Of a DNA stretch of 64,000 bases, positions 1 to 11,610 are shown piece by piece (position 1 is the first letter of the stretch; every line of letters begins with the position of its first letter). The position numbers and the translations under genes were made by a program. Source of the DNA: Euryodendron excelsum. Taxonomy: Eukaryota > Streptophyta > Magnoliopsida > Ericales > Pentaphylacaceae. Under the pieces are notes generated by a model that ran no database searches, was not told where the DNA came from, and worked only from the letters and a program-made list of their open reading frames with translations. The DNA lies in contig CM065389.1 in assembly GCA_033060915.1 (NCBI GenBank), positions 23,348,501-23,412,500 of the forward strand. The letters are read 5' to 3'.

Positions 1-289
1 TTGCCAAACAACCTATTTTTTTAAAAACCCTCTCTTGAGGGAGTTCTCAAAAACATTTTCCAAAAACCCTAAGTTTAGTCTTCAGATTAACACTTAGTTT
101 TAGGTGCCCTAACTCACCTTAATCAAGTTAGGTGGCGACTCTTATTTTTCTCAAAAGCCCTTAGTCAAATCAATTTTCAAACCTAGTCGCACTTATCCTT
201 CTAGGAGGACGAGTTCTAGTGATAGAGTTCCGTGCTTTAGGGTCTCTGAGCCGAAAAGACCTTGGACACCCAAAAACCGAGGCGCGACA
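1..289 (-). mobile_element. LTR fragment, family starting TGTCGCGCC
   Basis: Read on the minus strand, this begins TGTCGCGCC at position 289 and runs off the left edge of the window. The same start and a similar body occur on the plus strand from 54027, and part of the body recurs at 18010-18140 (shared AACAACCTATTTTTTTAAAA). The TG start and the abrupt junction with a Gypsy gag reading frame at 290 suggest an LTR inserted into that gag. No coding sequence of its own is seen. Which superfamily the parent element belongs to cannot be told from this piece. Confidence 0.6.
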
Positions 290-1072
290 ATGGTTAATCG
301 GGTCGGTCTTCCCGTCGTATAGAGTGAACTTTGGTAGGGTGAATTTTTGAGGAATTGGGTGGGACTCAATCTCCTCTATGAATGGCGATGATGTGATTTG
401 GTCTAAGGCCTTCTTCACTAGGTCGTGGGCTGTGCGCTCCTTAGTTTGTTGCTTCCTATCCTTCTGTTTCTCATTGTACCATTTATTCCAGTCCTTTTTC
501 TGTTGATCGCCCTCCACTTGCTTGTCATTTGGCGGGGTTTCACTCCTTCCCCTCTACTAATCTTTTCGCCTGTTGTCACAACGCCCGGTACTAGAGGTGT
601 AGCTCCCTCTTACCCGCGGCGCTGGATTGTTCCTGCCGCCAGTAATCCGCTCCTGGTTAAGGAACCTTTCTCTCCCACGCCCATCTCTTCCAGAGATTGC
701 CTCCCTCATGACCCGAACTTGGGAGGTGAGGTAGGCAATTTCTTCGCCGCGCCGCCGAATTTCCCTCTCTGCTGCACGGAGTGTGTCTTCACTTGGGACT
801 CGCCCACTGGAGGGCAATGGGGCAAGGTCCCGGTGGTGGTTTCTGTGGAAGTTTCTGTCTTTGACATAATTTGTATTCCTCTGCATTTCGTTCGGTGCTT
901 CCTGATGGCTTTCAGCAGGTGTCCGTATTTTCGACCTTAGTGTTCTTTCTCGTTGCTGATCTACTGGTGTAGATTGGCAATGCGCCAAGTTAGTCCGATC
1001 TTTGCTGGAGAAAGCTCTGCTACTTCTCCCATCGTGGTTCTCTCTTCTTCCTCTTCGGTCGTTCAGACTCAT
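290..1072 (-). pseudogene. Gypsy gag, 5' part, broken
   Basis: This is the N-terminal half of a Ty3/Gypsy gag polyprotein, the structural protein of retrotransposon particles. The likely start is the ATG at 1072, 15 bases beyond the PBS-like site. The first part is rich in Arg and Glu with a coiled-coil-like stretch around 630-760. The frame closes at about 557 and continues in another frame through 290-520. There the pattern before the retrotransposon gag domain is visible: SPFIEEIE, then PKFTLP, then YDGKTDP. It stops where the foreign LTR begins at 289, so the gag core domain is missing. The element is inactive. Family assignment rests on the gag pattern and the PBS. Confidence 0.75.
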
Positions 1073-1083
1073 AGTTTTTCTAA

Positions 1084-1105
1084 GCCTTCCCACAAATGGC
1101 GCCAA
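1084..1105 (-). other. Gypsy primer-binding site
   Basis: On the minus strand the LTR ends ...CACTTACA and is followed by ATTGGCGCCATTTGTGGGAA, which has the TGGCGCC core usual in plant Ty3/Gypsy primer-binding sites. Its position between the LTR and the gag start supports the call. Confidence 0.7.
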
Positions 1106-1106
1106 T

Positions 1107-1712
1107 TGTAAGTGGGATTTTTCGAGAAGGCTAGGCCGAACTCTCAAGCCCAGGTGGATGAGTCCAAACTCTCTACAAGAAAAGAAGGTTAGAATGGGTC
1201 GACCCTTGGTGAGCCAATCACACTTCGACGATTAAGTTAGCAAGCTTAATCGAGACTCAGAATGAATAAAAGCTATGTATACTTGGAGTTAGTTGTCCAT
1301 ACCTAGCACTCAAGGGTTTGGATATTTATAGTGTGATCGATGGAGTGTTTCGCTCCTTGCCTACTAGCAGATCATCATGGCCTGCTAAGTAGGAATCATT
1401 GCATACCACCGACTGACTGTCTGCAGGGCCTGACTTATCACCGCTGAAGATTCCAACTGATTGGACGTGCACGTCGACGTCGCATGGGGAGCCGTTTGCA
1501 CATTTAATGCGGGTCAACTCTGCATTTAATGCTCAAAGACCGTTAGTGGTTTGGGCTCACCTTTCACAGTTTGGGCCAAGGTGGGAAAGAGGTCGGCAGC
1601 TTAGGCCGGACCATCCCTTAACTCTGATTTGGGCCGCCAAGCAGCCCAACTATAATTCATGTAAATTGGGTCTCACCCACTGAGTTGGGCCATGGGCTAT
1701 TCCCCCATAGCA
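1107..1712 (-). mobile_element. Gypsy 5' LTR
   Basis: This 606-bp segment reads TGCTATGGGGGAATAG at its minus-strand start and ends in ACA, directly before the PBS. A TATA-like CTATAAATAT lies on the minus strand near 1322-1332, suitable for the LTR promoter. The partner LTR is not in the window because the element is interrupted at 289. The 5' end at 1712 is inferred from the TG dinucleotide and loss of GC-rich character. Confidence 0.6.
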
Positions 1713-1734
1713 GTCATAGCTTTCTAAAATTTTA

Positions 1735-1982
1735 GGACAAGGATTTCCTGAGAAACTTCTCCTATCATGTGTGCGTGGCAGCATATCGTGTTGCCACGTA
1801 TTAAAATTATATTATTAATTTTTTTGAATTCTTCTAAAATTTTAGATACCATTCACAAGGTTGCTATATGTGTAAAAGATATCAAATAAAAATATACATA
1901 TAAATACATGGCCAATGGTATGTTGCCATGTATATAGAGTAGGAGGAATTCCTCCAACCTGGGTTAGAGGAAATCCTTGTCC
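1735..1982. mobile_element. MITE with about 50-nt inverted ends
   Basis: The left end reads GGACAAGGATTTCCT and the right end is its inverse, AGGAAATCCTTGTCC. The similarity of the two ends continues imperfectly for about 50 bases (AGGAATTCCTCC core, then ATGGCAACATA-like). Both ends are flanked by TTA, which would fit a 3-bp target duplication of Harbinger type. Only 248 bp long and without coding potential, so non-autonomous. Confidence 0.6.
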
Positions 1983-3558
1983 TTATAACAATACATTGTT
2001 GCGTTTTTAGAGTTGAAAGACTCAATCTAATTTTCTTAATTTTTTAAGTATTAATATTACAAGTGTTATAATAGTATTGGTCTAATTAGAAACGTTAATC
2101 TTTTATTTATGATTAGTAAATTTTTACCAAAATGTAGTTAAATCCTCATATTATTTTAGAATTTTATTTCCATAAATTTTAATAATACTAGAATTATATT
2201 TTAAATTTTCTTAAAATTATTCTTCTATAATTTTAGAAAGATCTTTCTTTAATTGAGAAATGGGAATTTTGTATTCAAATCAATTTAATTTATTTTTTTA
2301 GAAGGACGAAAGTAATATTTTATATTTGGTAGGAGGTTATCCCTCAAATTTTTAATTTTAAAAAATATAAAATACATGTATCGTGCTATTATTAATTCTA
2401 TCTAACTTTTTTTATTTCTTCTAAATTTTGTAAGAACAAACAATCAATTGATATAGTAAGATTGTCAAATTTCCTTTAATTATAAACCTTTCTTAAAAAT
2501 CTTTCCTTAAATTTCTAAAATAGGAAGGACACATGTTGTTAACTTTTTTTGAAAAAAAAAATGAATAAGCCTATAATGAAATTATTTATCCTTTTATTCT
2601 TACTTTTTTTTCCAAATAAAATATACAAATATATGTGACAATATACCAAGTGAGCTACATGTTAAAATTTACATATCTATATATGTATGTTAAAGGTATG
2701 TATTATTTTTGTTTCTTTTTTTGTATGAACTCATTTTACATGAATAATTTCAAAAATCGCCATGTGCCTAAATAATAGGAGGTTACTACTATCCGATCTA
2801 AAAGGAAGTTTTGGACATAATATTTTTAAAATATATATAAAAAACTAAACTAGACATAATAATATGATTAAAACTTATTCATTTATGATTGGGACATGTA
2901 TGACCCTAATTTAAATAGTTTTTTTTTTTACTACATCAACTCAAGTATGACTCACAAAAGGATGCAACCTTTATGGACATACTAGGACCGTTAAATACTC
3001 ACACACACACACGCACACGCTCTAATTTAAATAGTTAACTGCTTTTTTATAATGTTTATGTTTTAGGTCAACCATTTAATTAAGATCTATTTATTTATGG
3101 TCGGTTCGAAATGAAATAATGAACTATTAGATTTAAAGCAAAAATTTAAGAATTCAACCTATTTAAATATTTCTTTTTTCTATCCTTATGGAAAAACTTA
3201 AGTTGATGACCTTAATTTATGTCCATTATGAATAATTTTTTTTGTATCACTTTAATTAAAAGAGGCAAGTATTTTAATTGTAGAATAAAAAGGCCTATTT
3301 TAATGATTTTGTTCTAATATTATACTCTTAATCATAATTTTATTTTTATTTTGATAGGACTATAGATAACACATGCATGTGAAAATACACATTCAAAATA
3401 TTAAATTTACTATGAGACTAACACACTCGATCTTATTAAATCATTCATTACATTTGTAAATTTTACAAATACTAAATGCCGACATATTTTAAGTAAAAAG
3501 TTTATTTTAAACTATTTTTTCTTTTTCACTCCCGTGCATAGCACGAGTTCATTGCTAG
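1983..3558 (+). mobile_element. Helitron, non-autonomous
   Basis: The 3' end shows the Helitron signature: a short hairpin CCCGTGC-ATA-GCACGAG at 3531-3547 followed by CTAG at 3555-3558 and a host T. The 5' part (from about 1983) matches the 5' region of the copy at 14815, sharing GACTCAATC, ATTAATATTAC and GATTAGTAAAT in the same order. The expected TC start is not clear and may have been lost near the neighbouring MITE. No Rep or helicase frame is present. Confidence 0.65.
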
Positions 3559-3625
3559 TATTAAGTATATTTCAACACATAATTATTTTATCATAGCATA
3601 ATTGTGCTATCCAACACAACCAATT

Positions 3626-3700
3626 GGGGCTAGCGCAGTTGGCTAAAGCTTCTGACCTTCATTAGAGAGGTTAGGAGTTTGAATTTGATGATAATCAACA
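3626..3700 (+). repeat. tRNA-derived SINE head (putative)
   Basis: GGGGCTAGCGCAGTTGGCTAAAGC contains a good RNA polymerase III box A (TAGCGCAGTTGG). About 35 bases on, GGAGTTTGAATTTGAT resembles a worn box B. The spacing fits a tRNA-like promoter, but the body does not look like a working tRNA. An A-run at 4040-4054 could be the tail of the same element, which is not certain. Confidence 0.4.
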
Positions 3701-5189
3701 AGCACTATCAAAAGATCTATTACATGTTCTAGTTGCACCTATTACAAGAGCAAAATCTAAAAAGATCAAAAAAGTAATTATGTGGGTTGATTCATGAGAT
3801 CTGGACTGATTCTAAAATGAGACATTTCAAGCTTGGCCCAAATGAAGATAAAAGAATAATTAGGGGCTGATTGCCCATCAATTAGGAATTGATTTGTAGT
3901 ATTTTGAGTAATCTTTTGACTTAGCTAATTGATTGGCTAATTGCCCATCAATTAGAGGTTGATTTATAGTTTTTTTTTCCTCAACTATTTTCTATAAATA
4001 TCATGCACTCTTTGTAATGAAGGAGATGGAATTGAGATAAAAAAAAAAAAAAATACATGAGTGTGTTTCTTCTATTGGTTCTTTAGAAAACTTGTGAACT
4101 TATCAAAGATTCTTTCTTGTGGCATTCAAATTTTATAACTTCGGTTCGTGATTCCATATAATCATTGGGTCAAGGTTACTTACTCTATACATTCGGTTTG
4201 CATTTCAATTGTAAGTGTTGAGTCGAGATTTTCTTTCAAAATCTGACTTTTAGTTTTTTTGGGCAAGTATTTCGATATTGTTGTTGGGTTTCAATGCGTG
4301 TTGGTTGAGGTTCACATCAGAACCCCCTCCCCTCAAATTCTTTTCTCGACTTCAACCCTCTTTATAATTCTTTTTGATAAACCACAAAAAAAAAAAACAA
4401 AAAAAAAAAACAAAACTACACAAGCATATGTTGAAAATTGCTTGAAAGGCACATTAATTGCCTTACAAATGTCCAACACAAGTTCTAATAGAATTTCAAT
4501 ACGGAACTTAGTCATTTTTTTACGATTTTCTATTCGGTTATGATTCTGACTCAAGAGTGAATGAGGCCTTTAGGACCCATTCATTCAATGAGGGTTCAAA
4601 TCTCGTCAACCCCTTTCCCTTCCCCTATTGCCTTGTACCAAATATTTATGTATGATTCAAACTCAAGTTTGCACATATGAAAAATATAGACAATTCTACT
4701 GTTAGGCACGAAAACTCCGTTTAGGATGGCATTTATGTATTGGACACACATACTTTTTGACACGCTAATTAGAATATCTAATATTTTTCTTAATACTTTT
4801 TTGGTGAACACATCATACTAGTTGGACATGTTTTCAGACACAATAGTATTGAAATATTATTAGTTATTGTACAGTAACTGTGAACATGTTAGTTTGTTTC
4901 ATCTAATTTTTGGTAGATTTTGTTTGTTGCATTCTTATATATAATTAATAAAAATATATTTGTTTGCCGTATTTTTGCTATTTGTATATTCACATTTCAA
5001 AAAATACGGCAAACAAATATATTCTCCCGTATTTGTATTTGTAACCATATTTATGCATCTTAGGTTAGAGTAGTATTGCCTTTTGTCAAGGCAAAAAATT
5101 TATAACCGAATAAAAGTATCATTTAATATATTTTGTGTGCTTGATTTGGAGGTATTTTTGTCTTTTCAAATTCCCCTTCCCTCTCGCTT
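3701..5189. other. AT-rich interval, possible LTR leader
   Basis: No gene was found. Around 3990-4300 a TATA-like CTATAAATATCATGCACTC is followed by sequence with the look of a retrotransposon R/U5 leader, but I see no primer-binding site after it. A-rich runs lie at 4385-4410. A segment near 4595-4615 (GGGTTCAAATCTCG) resembles a pol III box B without a convincing box A. Confidence 0.3.
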
Positions 5190-5710
5190 AGGGATGGCAA
5201 TTGTACGTGAAAAACTCGGACTTTGCTTCACCCTGCCCCTAAGAGGAAGGGCTTTGAGTATGAACATATGTGTTAGGAGAGGGGTATGAGGAAGAAAACA
5301 AAACTCGATGCGTATATGGGATGAGATAGGGTTTAGGTCACACCAACCCAAACCCACTCTGATTATATTATGAAATTACTAAATACTCATATCATATTTG
5401 ATTATATAATTATACAAAATATTCTGTATATATAAGTAAATATCAGGGTTTTAATGTTGCTTCTTATTGTTGGATTTTAAGCTCTTTCTTTTTCAATTAT
5501 ATATTGTATTAGTGTTTGTATAATTTATATTATTTTTATTTTAAAATTTTATATGGGTCAAACCGTTCTAACCTGAACCCCAATTAAATTAAGTGGGATG
5601 TGGGCATGTAGAGAGGTTTAACCCGGCACAAGTTTGAGACGGGGTATAAGATGAAGTTCTACTATTAGGGGCGGGGTATAATTTAGACAAATATGTCCCG
5701 TTGCCATCCT
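5190..5710. mobile_element. hAT-like non-autonomous element
   Basis: The segment starts AGGGATGGCAA and ends with the inverse TTGCCATCCT. The interior has GGGGCGGGGTATAA and GGGTTTAGGT-type motifs often seen in short plant hAT-like elements. The inverted ends are about 10 bases. No coding frame of its own is visible. Confidence 0.5.
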
Positions 5711-6869
5711 CCTTTCCTCAAATAAAAAAAAAAAAAAAAAAAGAAGCCAAGGCTGACTAAAAAATATGAAAAATATTATTCTAGAAAATTTGTATAAAAA
5801 TTCCCATTAGAATAATTTGTCTATAATATTTTTATAATTAAGAGTCATCATGAATATATTATTTCAAAATGAAAGACTCATATAACTACATCATTCTATA
5901 TATAATTTTTTTGGTCCTATAGTTGTATCCTAAAATATTGAGCACGATTTTGGTCTTCTAAAACAAGTGCTAATCAAGTAGCTAATAATAGATGGGTTAT
6001 TCAAACAAATATGGGCATGACATAGTTCTAAATACTTATAAGCAAGAGGATTATTCCAACGAATTGAATAATCAGATTTTATTGATATTGTATATATTTA
6101 AAAAATTATTCACTCTCTTTAATTGTAGGATTATTTTAGAACTAGATGAAGTCAGAAAAGTCAATTGTTTTACTATTTGTTTTGCCTTCCTGAAGTAAAT
6201 AGAAATTAATCAATGGGGGAGTCTGTGGGAGTTGCACACTTTGATTTGGTTTTGTTTTTTGTTGTTCACGTAAAGAATGGACTCTTAGAGTGAAGGAAGG
6301 ATAGTATCTCTTATGTAATTTTTAAAGCTTCAAAATAAAATGGTGAGGGGGCCACTTTTTTCTTTAATTTCCTCAGCAAGTTCAGACGCACGTTTCACTT
6401 TGTTTGGAACGGCATTCACTCAAATACGTAAACATTATTGCCCTCATTCAACTTTCTTTTTGTCACCTTGGTGGTAGCCAATATGGGCTCAGTAACACTT
6501 GGCTGCTGCTGATTGTGCAATTCCCATACATCATAGAAAAAAACCTACGCATTCACCCAACATGAAATAGTAGAAATATATTATCAACACTTAGTTGTTG
6601 CTTGCCACCTAGTGAGCAATTAACACTGAGAGCCTGTTTCGATATGTGAGGTAAAATCTATCAAGTTATAAATCCCAAAGTAAACCCAAATACAAAACTA
6701 AGTCCACAGAATAATATATAGCTTAATGGGAGAAAATACAACTATTTTTACTTATCCACATAGCTAAAAGACCAGAAAATACAACTATTTTTACTTATCC
6801 ACATAGCCGAAAGAGTACATGAATAAGAACTATTTGGTTAATACAAGCCAGAAGAAATTTTTTAGAAGA
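5711..6869. other. Intergenic, short tandem duplication
   Basis: No gene was found. A 41-bp unit containing CAACTATTTTTACTTATCC is present twice in tandem at about 6731-6812. The interval lies 3' of the KEN-domain gene and probably holds its 3' untranslated region and terminator, which cannot be located by eye. Confidence 0.35.
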
Positions 6870-8751
6870 CTAATGTAACAAGGAATCTACGGCCACCTTC
6901 CAATTGATAGTTTCCACCACTACAAAAAATACACAAAAAGTTATTAGAAACTTAAATATAGCCTTTATTAAATAATATTTTCAATAACTTATATGAGATT
7001 ATAAGCACAACAAAGAGTAAACCTTTGTAATTTGTTTGCTTCAGCTCCTCCTTCATTTCCTGAACTGCATCATACAGTATCACACTAATGTTCAAACTCA
7101 AGTTCATATGATGTAGGAAATATTCTCTCCTACATCCCCATGGTTTCTACATTTTACACAAAAAAAAAATATAAATATGTAAGATATAATTACATCTATA
7201 AGCAGATCTAAAAATAAAATTTAAGTTTAGAAATATACCCCACAACTGTAATGTCGTTTTTCATTATGTTGTGCTAACAAATTTCTGTTGAGGCGTATAA
7301 GTTCGAAATCATCTAATCCATGTGCTTTCCAATGTGAAGGCGGATTTGGAACCATAGATAACCATGTCATTTTGGCTGTATGCCACGGTTTAGGAAGCTT
7401 GACCCATTTGTCTTTAAATACTGACGCAAACAAATTGAGTCCATCTGATGGAAGTGATGGAGTTTGCGTTTGAACAACTAGGGCAGCTGTTTGGATAGCA
7501 GGGGTGGTGGTGGCTGTTTGGCCAGCTAAGGGATTTGTGCTTGGACGTACCGTTTGCGTTAAATATATGTAGCAATTATCTAGAAACGCTACATGTTTTT
7601 CTGATATCCAAAAAAATGGATGACCAAAAAGATCCTCTAATCCATTCCTGCATAGGAAAAAAACATGGTCAACACAATAAAATTTAAATTGGTAATCAAA
7701 TAAATATTTAGCAAAGATTAAAGTTTAATAAACCCTAATCTCATAAATATTTACAAAAGAAGCTACTACTTACCACCACTTCCCTATCTTCGCTTTCTTA
7801 ATTAGATCCTGCAACTCTTGAATATTGCCGTAGTTCTTATCCTTAAAAGCAAACACCATGACTTCTGCACATGTACCCACAACCTTGTCGATGTATTCAT
7901 CTGCATCTAAAATATTGTTCTCTACTCATTAAAATCATTAACAGAGAAAGAAAGTAAAATAAAAGTTAAGTGAATTGAAAATAATACCTGAAGAATCAGA
8001 ATGAAATGGAGACAATTTAACAGAAATTGTACCCCCCTTTCCAACATATACAAATGTGTTCGATCTTGAGGGAAAAACTTTTAGGCCATGGTCATCGAGC
8101 TCTTTGGTAGCCAATATGGGTTCCCTATTAGAAACATACACAAAAAAAAGTTGTTTTAAGATGACATTAACTAGAAAGTGACACCATCTAGTTAAAACAA
8201 ACTCTATAACATACCTGAAGAGTTTTTGAAATAGGGGAGTAACATATAAACATATATTCTCTTGCACAACAAAGAACTCCTCGTGATGGTCTGCAATATA
8301 CTTCAGCATACATATGTGAATATCTTCATGTACAATATGTACATTTTTCTCCAGCAGGACTAATTCTGGCCTCAGAATATTTGGATGATTGATTGTTTTT
8401 ATGTCCTCACACAATCTTAAAAAACTCTCTCTTCCTCTTCGTTTATAAGGTGGTCTAACAATGCTACATCTGAACTTCTTGCTCAATTCTCCGTATTGAA
8501 CTGAGGCTTTTTGAGGTTCTTGAGTTTGTGAATCTATTTCTGCTTCAATTGAAACTACAGTTGATCTTTTCCAACTCTAGGAACAAGTAAATGAATATAG
8601 TCAATATCAAGAACAAACAAAAAAAAAGAAAAAATTATATATCAGGAGGAAATAATTTTTAAATAATTACCTCAGTATCCTTATGAAATGTTTGGATGAA
8701 CTGATTCATAGACCCCATGAACCTACTCCATCCCTTAAATGAAAAAGACAT
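6870..8751 (-). CDS. IRE1/RNase L-like pseudokinase with KEN domain
   Basis: Seven minus-strand exons join in phase: 8751-8671, 8576-8215, 8124-7988, 7906-7774, 7647-7239, 7146-7023 and 6919-6870. All introns are GT/AG, and the total is 1296 nt, 431 residues plus TAG. An in-frame TAA nine bases upstream supports the ATG at 8751. Residues 80-150 resemble a kinase N-lobe (INHPNIL at 89-95). No glycine loop, HRD or DFG is recognisable, so a catalytically dead kinase is inferred. Residues 239-260 match the IRE1 kinase C-lobe end (HPFFW 247-251, SEKHVAFL 253-260). A Thr/Gln/Pro-rich linker follows, then a KEN-type segment: DDFELIRLNRN at 350-360 with His365, and REYF plus an aliphatic helix after 381. 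In IRE1 and RNase L this fold cleaves RNA after dimerisation. No signal peptide, membrane segment or ankyrin repeat is seen, so a cytosolic or nuclear protein is likely. Activity is unknown. Confidence 0.72.
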
Positions 8752-11610
8752 CCTTTGTTACTATCCACAGATATTAAATATCCAACCAAACAATGACATT
8801 ATAGCATCCACCAAGGAGAAATAGTGGAACACATAGCCAATTATTCATGTAATGATGTAAATAACTGAAATTTATCCTTTTAAGTGCTACAGAATAAGCA
8901 GGAACTAGTTTCTTATACAAAAACATGACTCAATATCTTGGACATTACAATCCCCACCGAAGTTTATAAAATAGCTCACGTGCAAAACCTTTGCTAATTG
9001 TTTTGTAAGACAAATCACTGTACCGAAACTTCTGATAGCCAATTAATGCAGCCTTAGCATGGTAAAACAAGACTTCTAGAAACTTGGCAGAGAACTTTAT
9101 ACCATTAAAGTAAAATATCACTATTAAATCAGGCATCCTATACTGACCAAAACACTAGAAAAGCATAGGATGGAGGGCAGCCTCAGTAACCTTGAAATTA
9201 TTTGGCTTTCTAGCATGGAAGGCATAGAGATTTTCAGAGATTTGAGATGACAGTAAGAAGGGATACCAAGTATTTAAGCAAAAAGATACATAGAGTACTT
9301 CAATAACCATGAGAAACAGAAACGCATGTCTTAGACAGCGTGAGGGGAAGGGAGATTTTGTTTACACTTCACATACCTCCTAGGATTTCACACAACTTAT
9401 TCCAAGTAAGAGAACACAAACTTGAATACATTCAATATCATCCAGGAATAAGTACACCCTCAACTTTTATATCAAGGTTAAGTAAATGATAACTGAGATA
9501 AGTAACTTATTCAGAATAATTATTTAGCAACTGCAAAACATGAGTACATAAGGAAGTAGATACCGTTAGAAAAATTCTACTAAGAAGGTTACTTCATGGA
9601 GATGCACTTCAAGGAGACAAGGACAAATATCCTACTGAATAATGAGACTGCATTGTTACTGAGTAAAACTAGAAATGATTTTAAGTTTAAAAAAAAAAAA
9701 ATTGGATCCTCCATTATATAAAATTACAATATCAATTCTGCCTATGGGTGCTTAATATTTTATTTTCATACAGCCCGTCCTAAGCCTAGATAAAGGAGGA
9801 ATGCATCATGGTAGCCGAGAGCCAGCATAAACTTTGTCAAACCCCTTATGACCAAGTTGGAGAAAGGCTTAGGTGAGTTGATATTATGGAAAATTACAGC
9901 ATCAACCTAAAACACAAATACACACACACACAAAAATCCCTTATACCAATTGTTGATGGTTTCCTTGCTCAAGCAGTCAATTGATTAACATGTCTCTAGC
10001 AAGTATAGACTAAAGAAAGCACAACCTGAGTATATTGACCATAAAATATGTTGAAAAAAACTTCTACAGACGGGAACTCAATCAAAATACAATCTTTACG
10101 AACATGGCAATTAGTCCCTTACAGTAGAAAGTTAGGAAAAATTAGACACGCTAAACACCATGAGCCAAAAAACAAGAGAAGCAGTTGGGAAGGCCTAGGG
10201 AATTGGAAGAAAGAGGAAGTTGGGAACTGTTAGGGTGTGTTTGAATTAAGGATTTGGTGATGCAAAAGAAAAGTAGAGGATTTTTATTCTATGTTTCCTT
10301 ACCTTTTTTCTTTTTCCTTTGCTTTTCCCTTGATAAATCCGGATTCGAACACAGCATTAGTAAAAATAAAAGCCTCACACAATCACGTAGCTAATTTCTA
10401 TGAGCCAAGGGACGATTAAGAAATTATTGGAAGAACACTTCAAAGGTTTCAATCAAGCTCCCACCCCAACCGCGAGAGAGAGAGAGAGAGAGTTTTACAA
10501 AAAAGGTAAACCAAATAAGGAGGAGGAGGAGGAGGAGGCAAGGAGAAAGAAGGTAAACAAAAACCAAAAAAGATATGGGAGACCATGAGACTAAGGGAAG
10601 TAGCAAACACCGTCAAGGTTCCTTTGATTCCAACCACCTTCTCAGAGGCAAAAAAAATGTTCACGAAGAAAACCGTGAAGAGCTTACGATCCTAACCTTT
10701 TATTAAGTGAGACATCTTGTCACATCAATTGTGTAAGTATATATCCACACACACACGAAAATTCAATAGTTCTTGCATCCTAATATATTAAATGAAGACC
10801 TAAAGAAGTTCAACTACGTTTTGTATACTCACTCTTTTTTGTGTTAAGGGTTGAACTTGAAACTCTCTACAATCATGTACCCTTTAATTAACATGTTTCA
10901 CAAAATGCAAACATGGACGAGATAAAGAAAAATTGCAAGAGAGCATATGACTGATCTGGAAGAATGCATACACACCCATTCATAAACCAAGGAAGGAAGA
11001 GCTAACCTGAACGCAGGTGAGGACTGATTTGCAAGCTAGCATGATTATCCGAAGGTTAGATTGAGTTCTTTATATTGCCAAGGCTACACAGAGAGAGAGA
11101 GAGAGAGAGAGTCAGTATTTACGGCATGACAAAAGCAAATAACAACAAAATGCAGGAAACAATTGCAAATGATTTGCATAATTCAGAAGTGACATTAACT
11201 ACACTGCACATGTTGGCCATCACTAAATCGTAGAGAAGTGTACACAAGAATTAATTTCAGTATTTGGCTACCAAAAGAAAAAGCAAGGAAATCACCATCA
11301 AAATGCTGTCATATCTCACATGATAGATACAGATAAGCAAGCAATTCAGAAAACACATATAGGCACCTAAATTTTCCTATTTCTCATTGAATTACTTGCA
11401 AAATGTGATCTTGATTAATGTATGTTTAAAACATCTCTTCAACCTATGATTTCGTTGTGTGCAGAAGTTTCCTAAACTCAATAGACGCCCCCCCCCCCCC
11501 CTCCAAACAATATCTGATTAACCACCCAACATTTCCTGTGTACGTTGTTGAACTTTTGCATTCAATGCAACCAAATCAAAACATGACTCGTGCATGACAA
11601 AAGCTTATAC
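8752..11610. other. Upstream region of the KEN gene
   Basis: No coding exon could be supported. A TAG acceptor directly precedes the ATG exon, so a noncoding leader exon may lie further up on the minus strand. The interval contains CA and GA microsatellites (about 9914-9930, 10473-10492, 11091-11111), a GGA/GGC-rich stretch at 10520-10540 and a 12-base C run near 11489. Confidence 0.35.

Noticed and set aside
425..940. 171-codon plus-strand frame with hydrophobic N terminus
   Set aside because: Shadow of the minus-strand Gypsy gag.
3626..3700. A true tRNA gene
   Set aside because: Box A is good, but the T-arm and acceptor stem do not form a consistent cloverleaf; SINE head is more likely.
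10400..10664. Overlapping frames around a GA/GGA-rich stretch
   Set aside because: Low-complexity sequence without splice or homology support.
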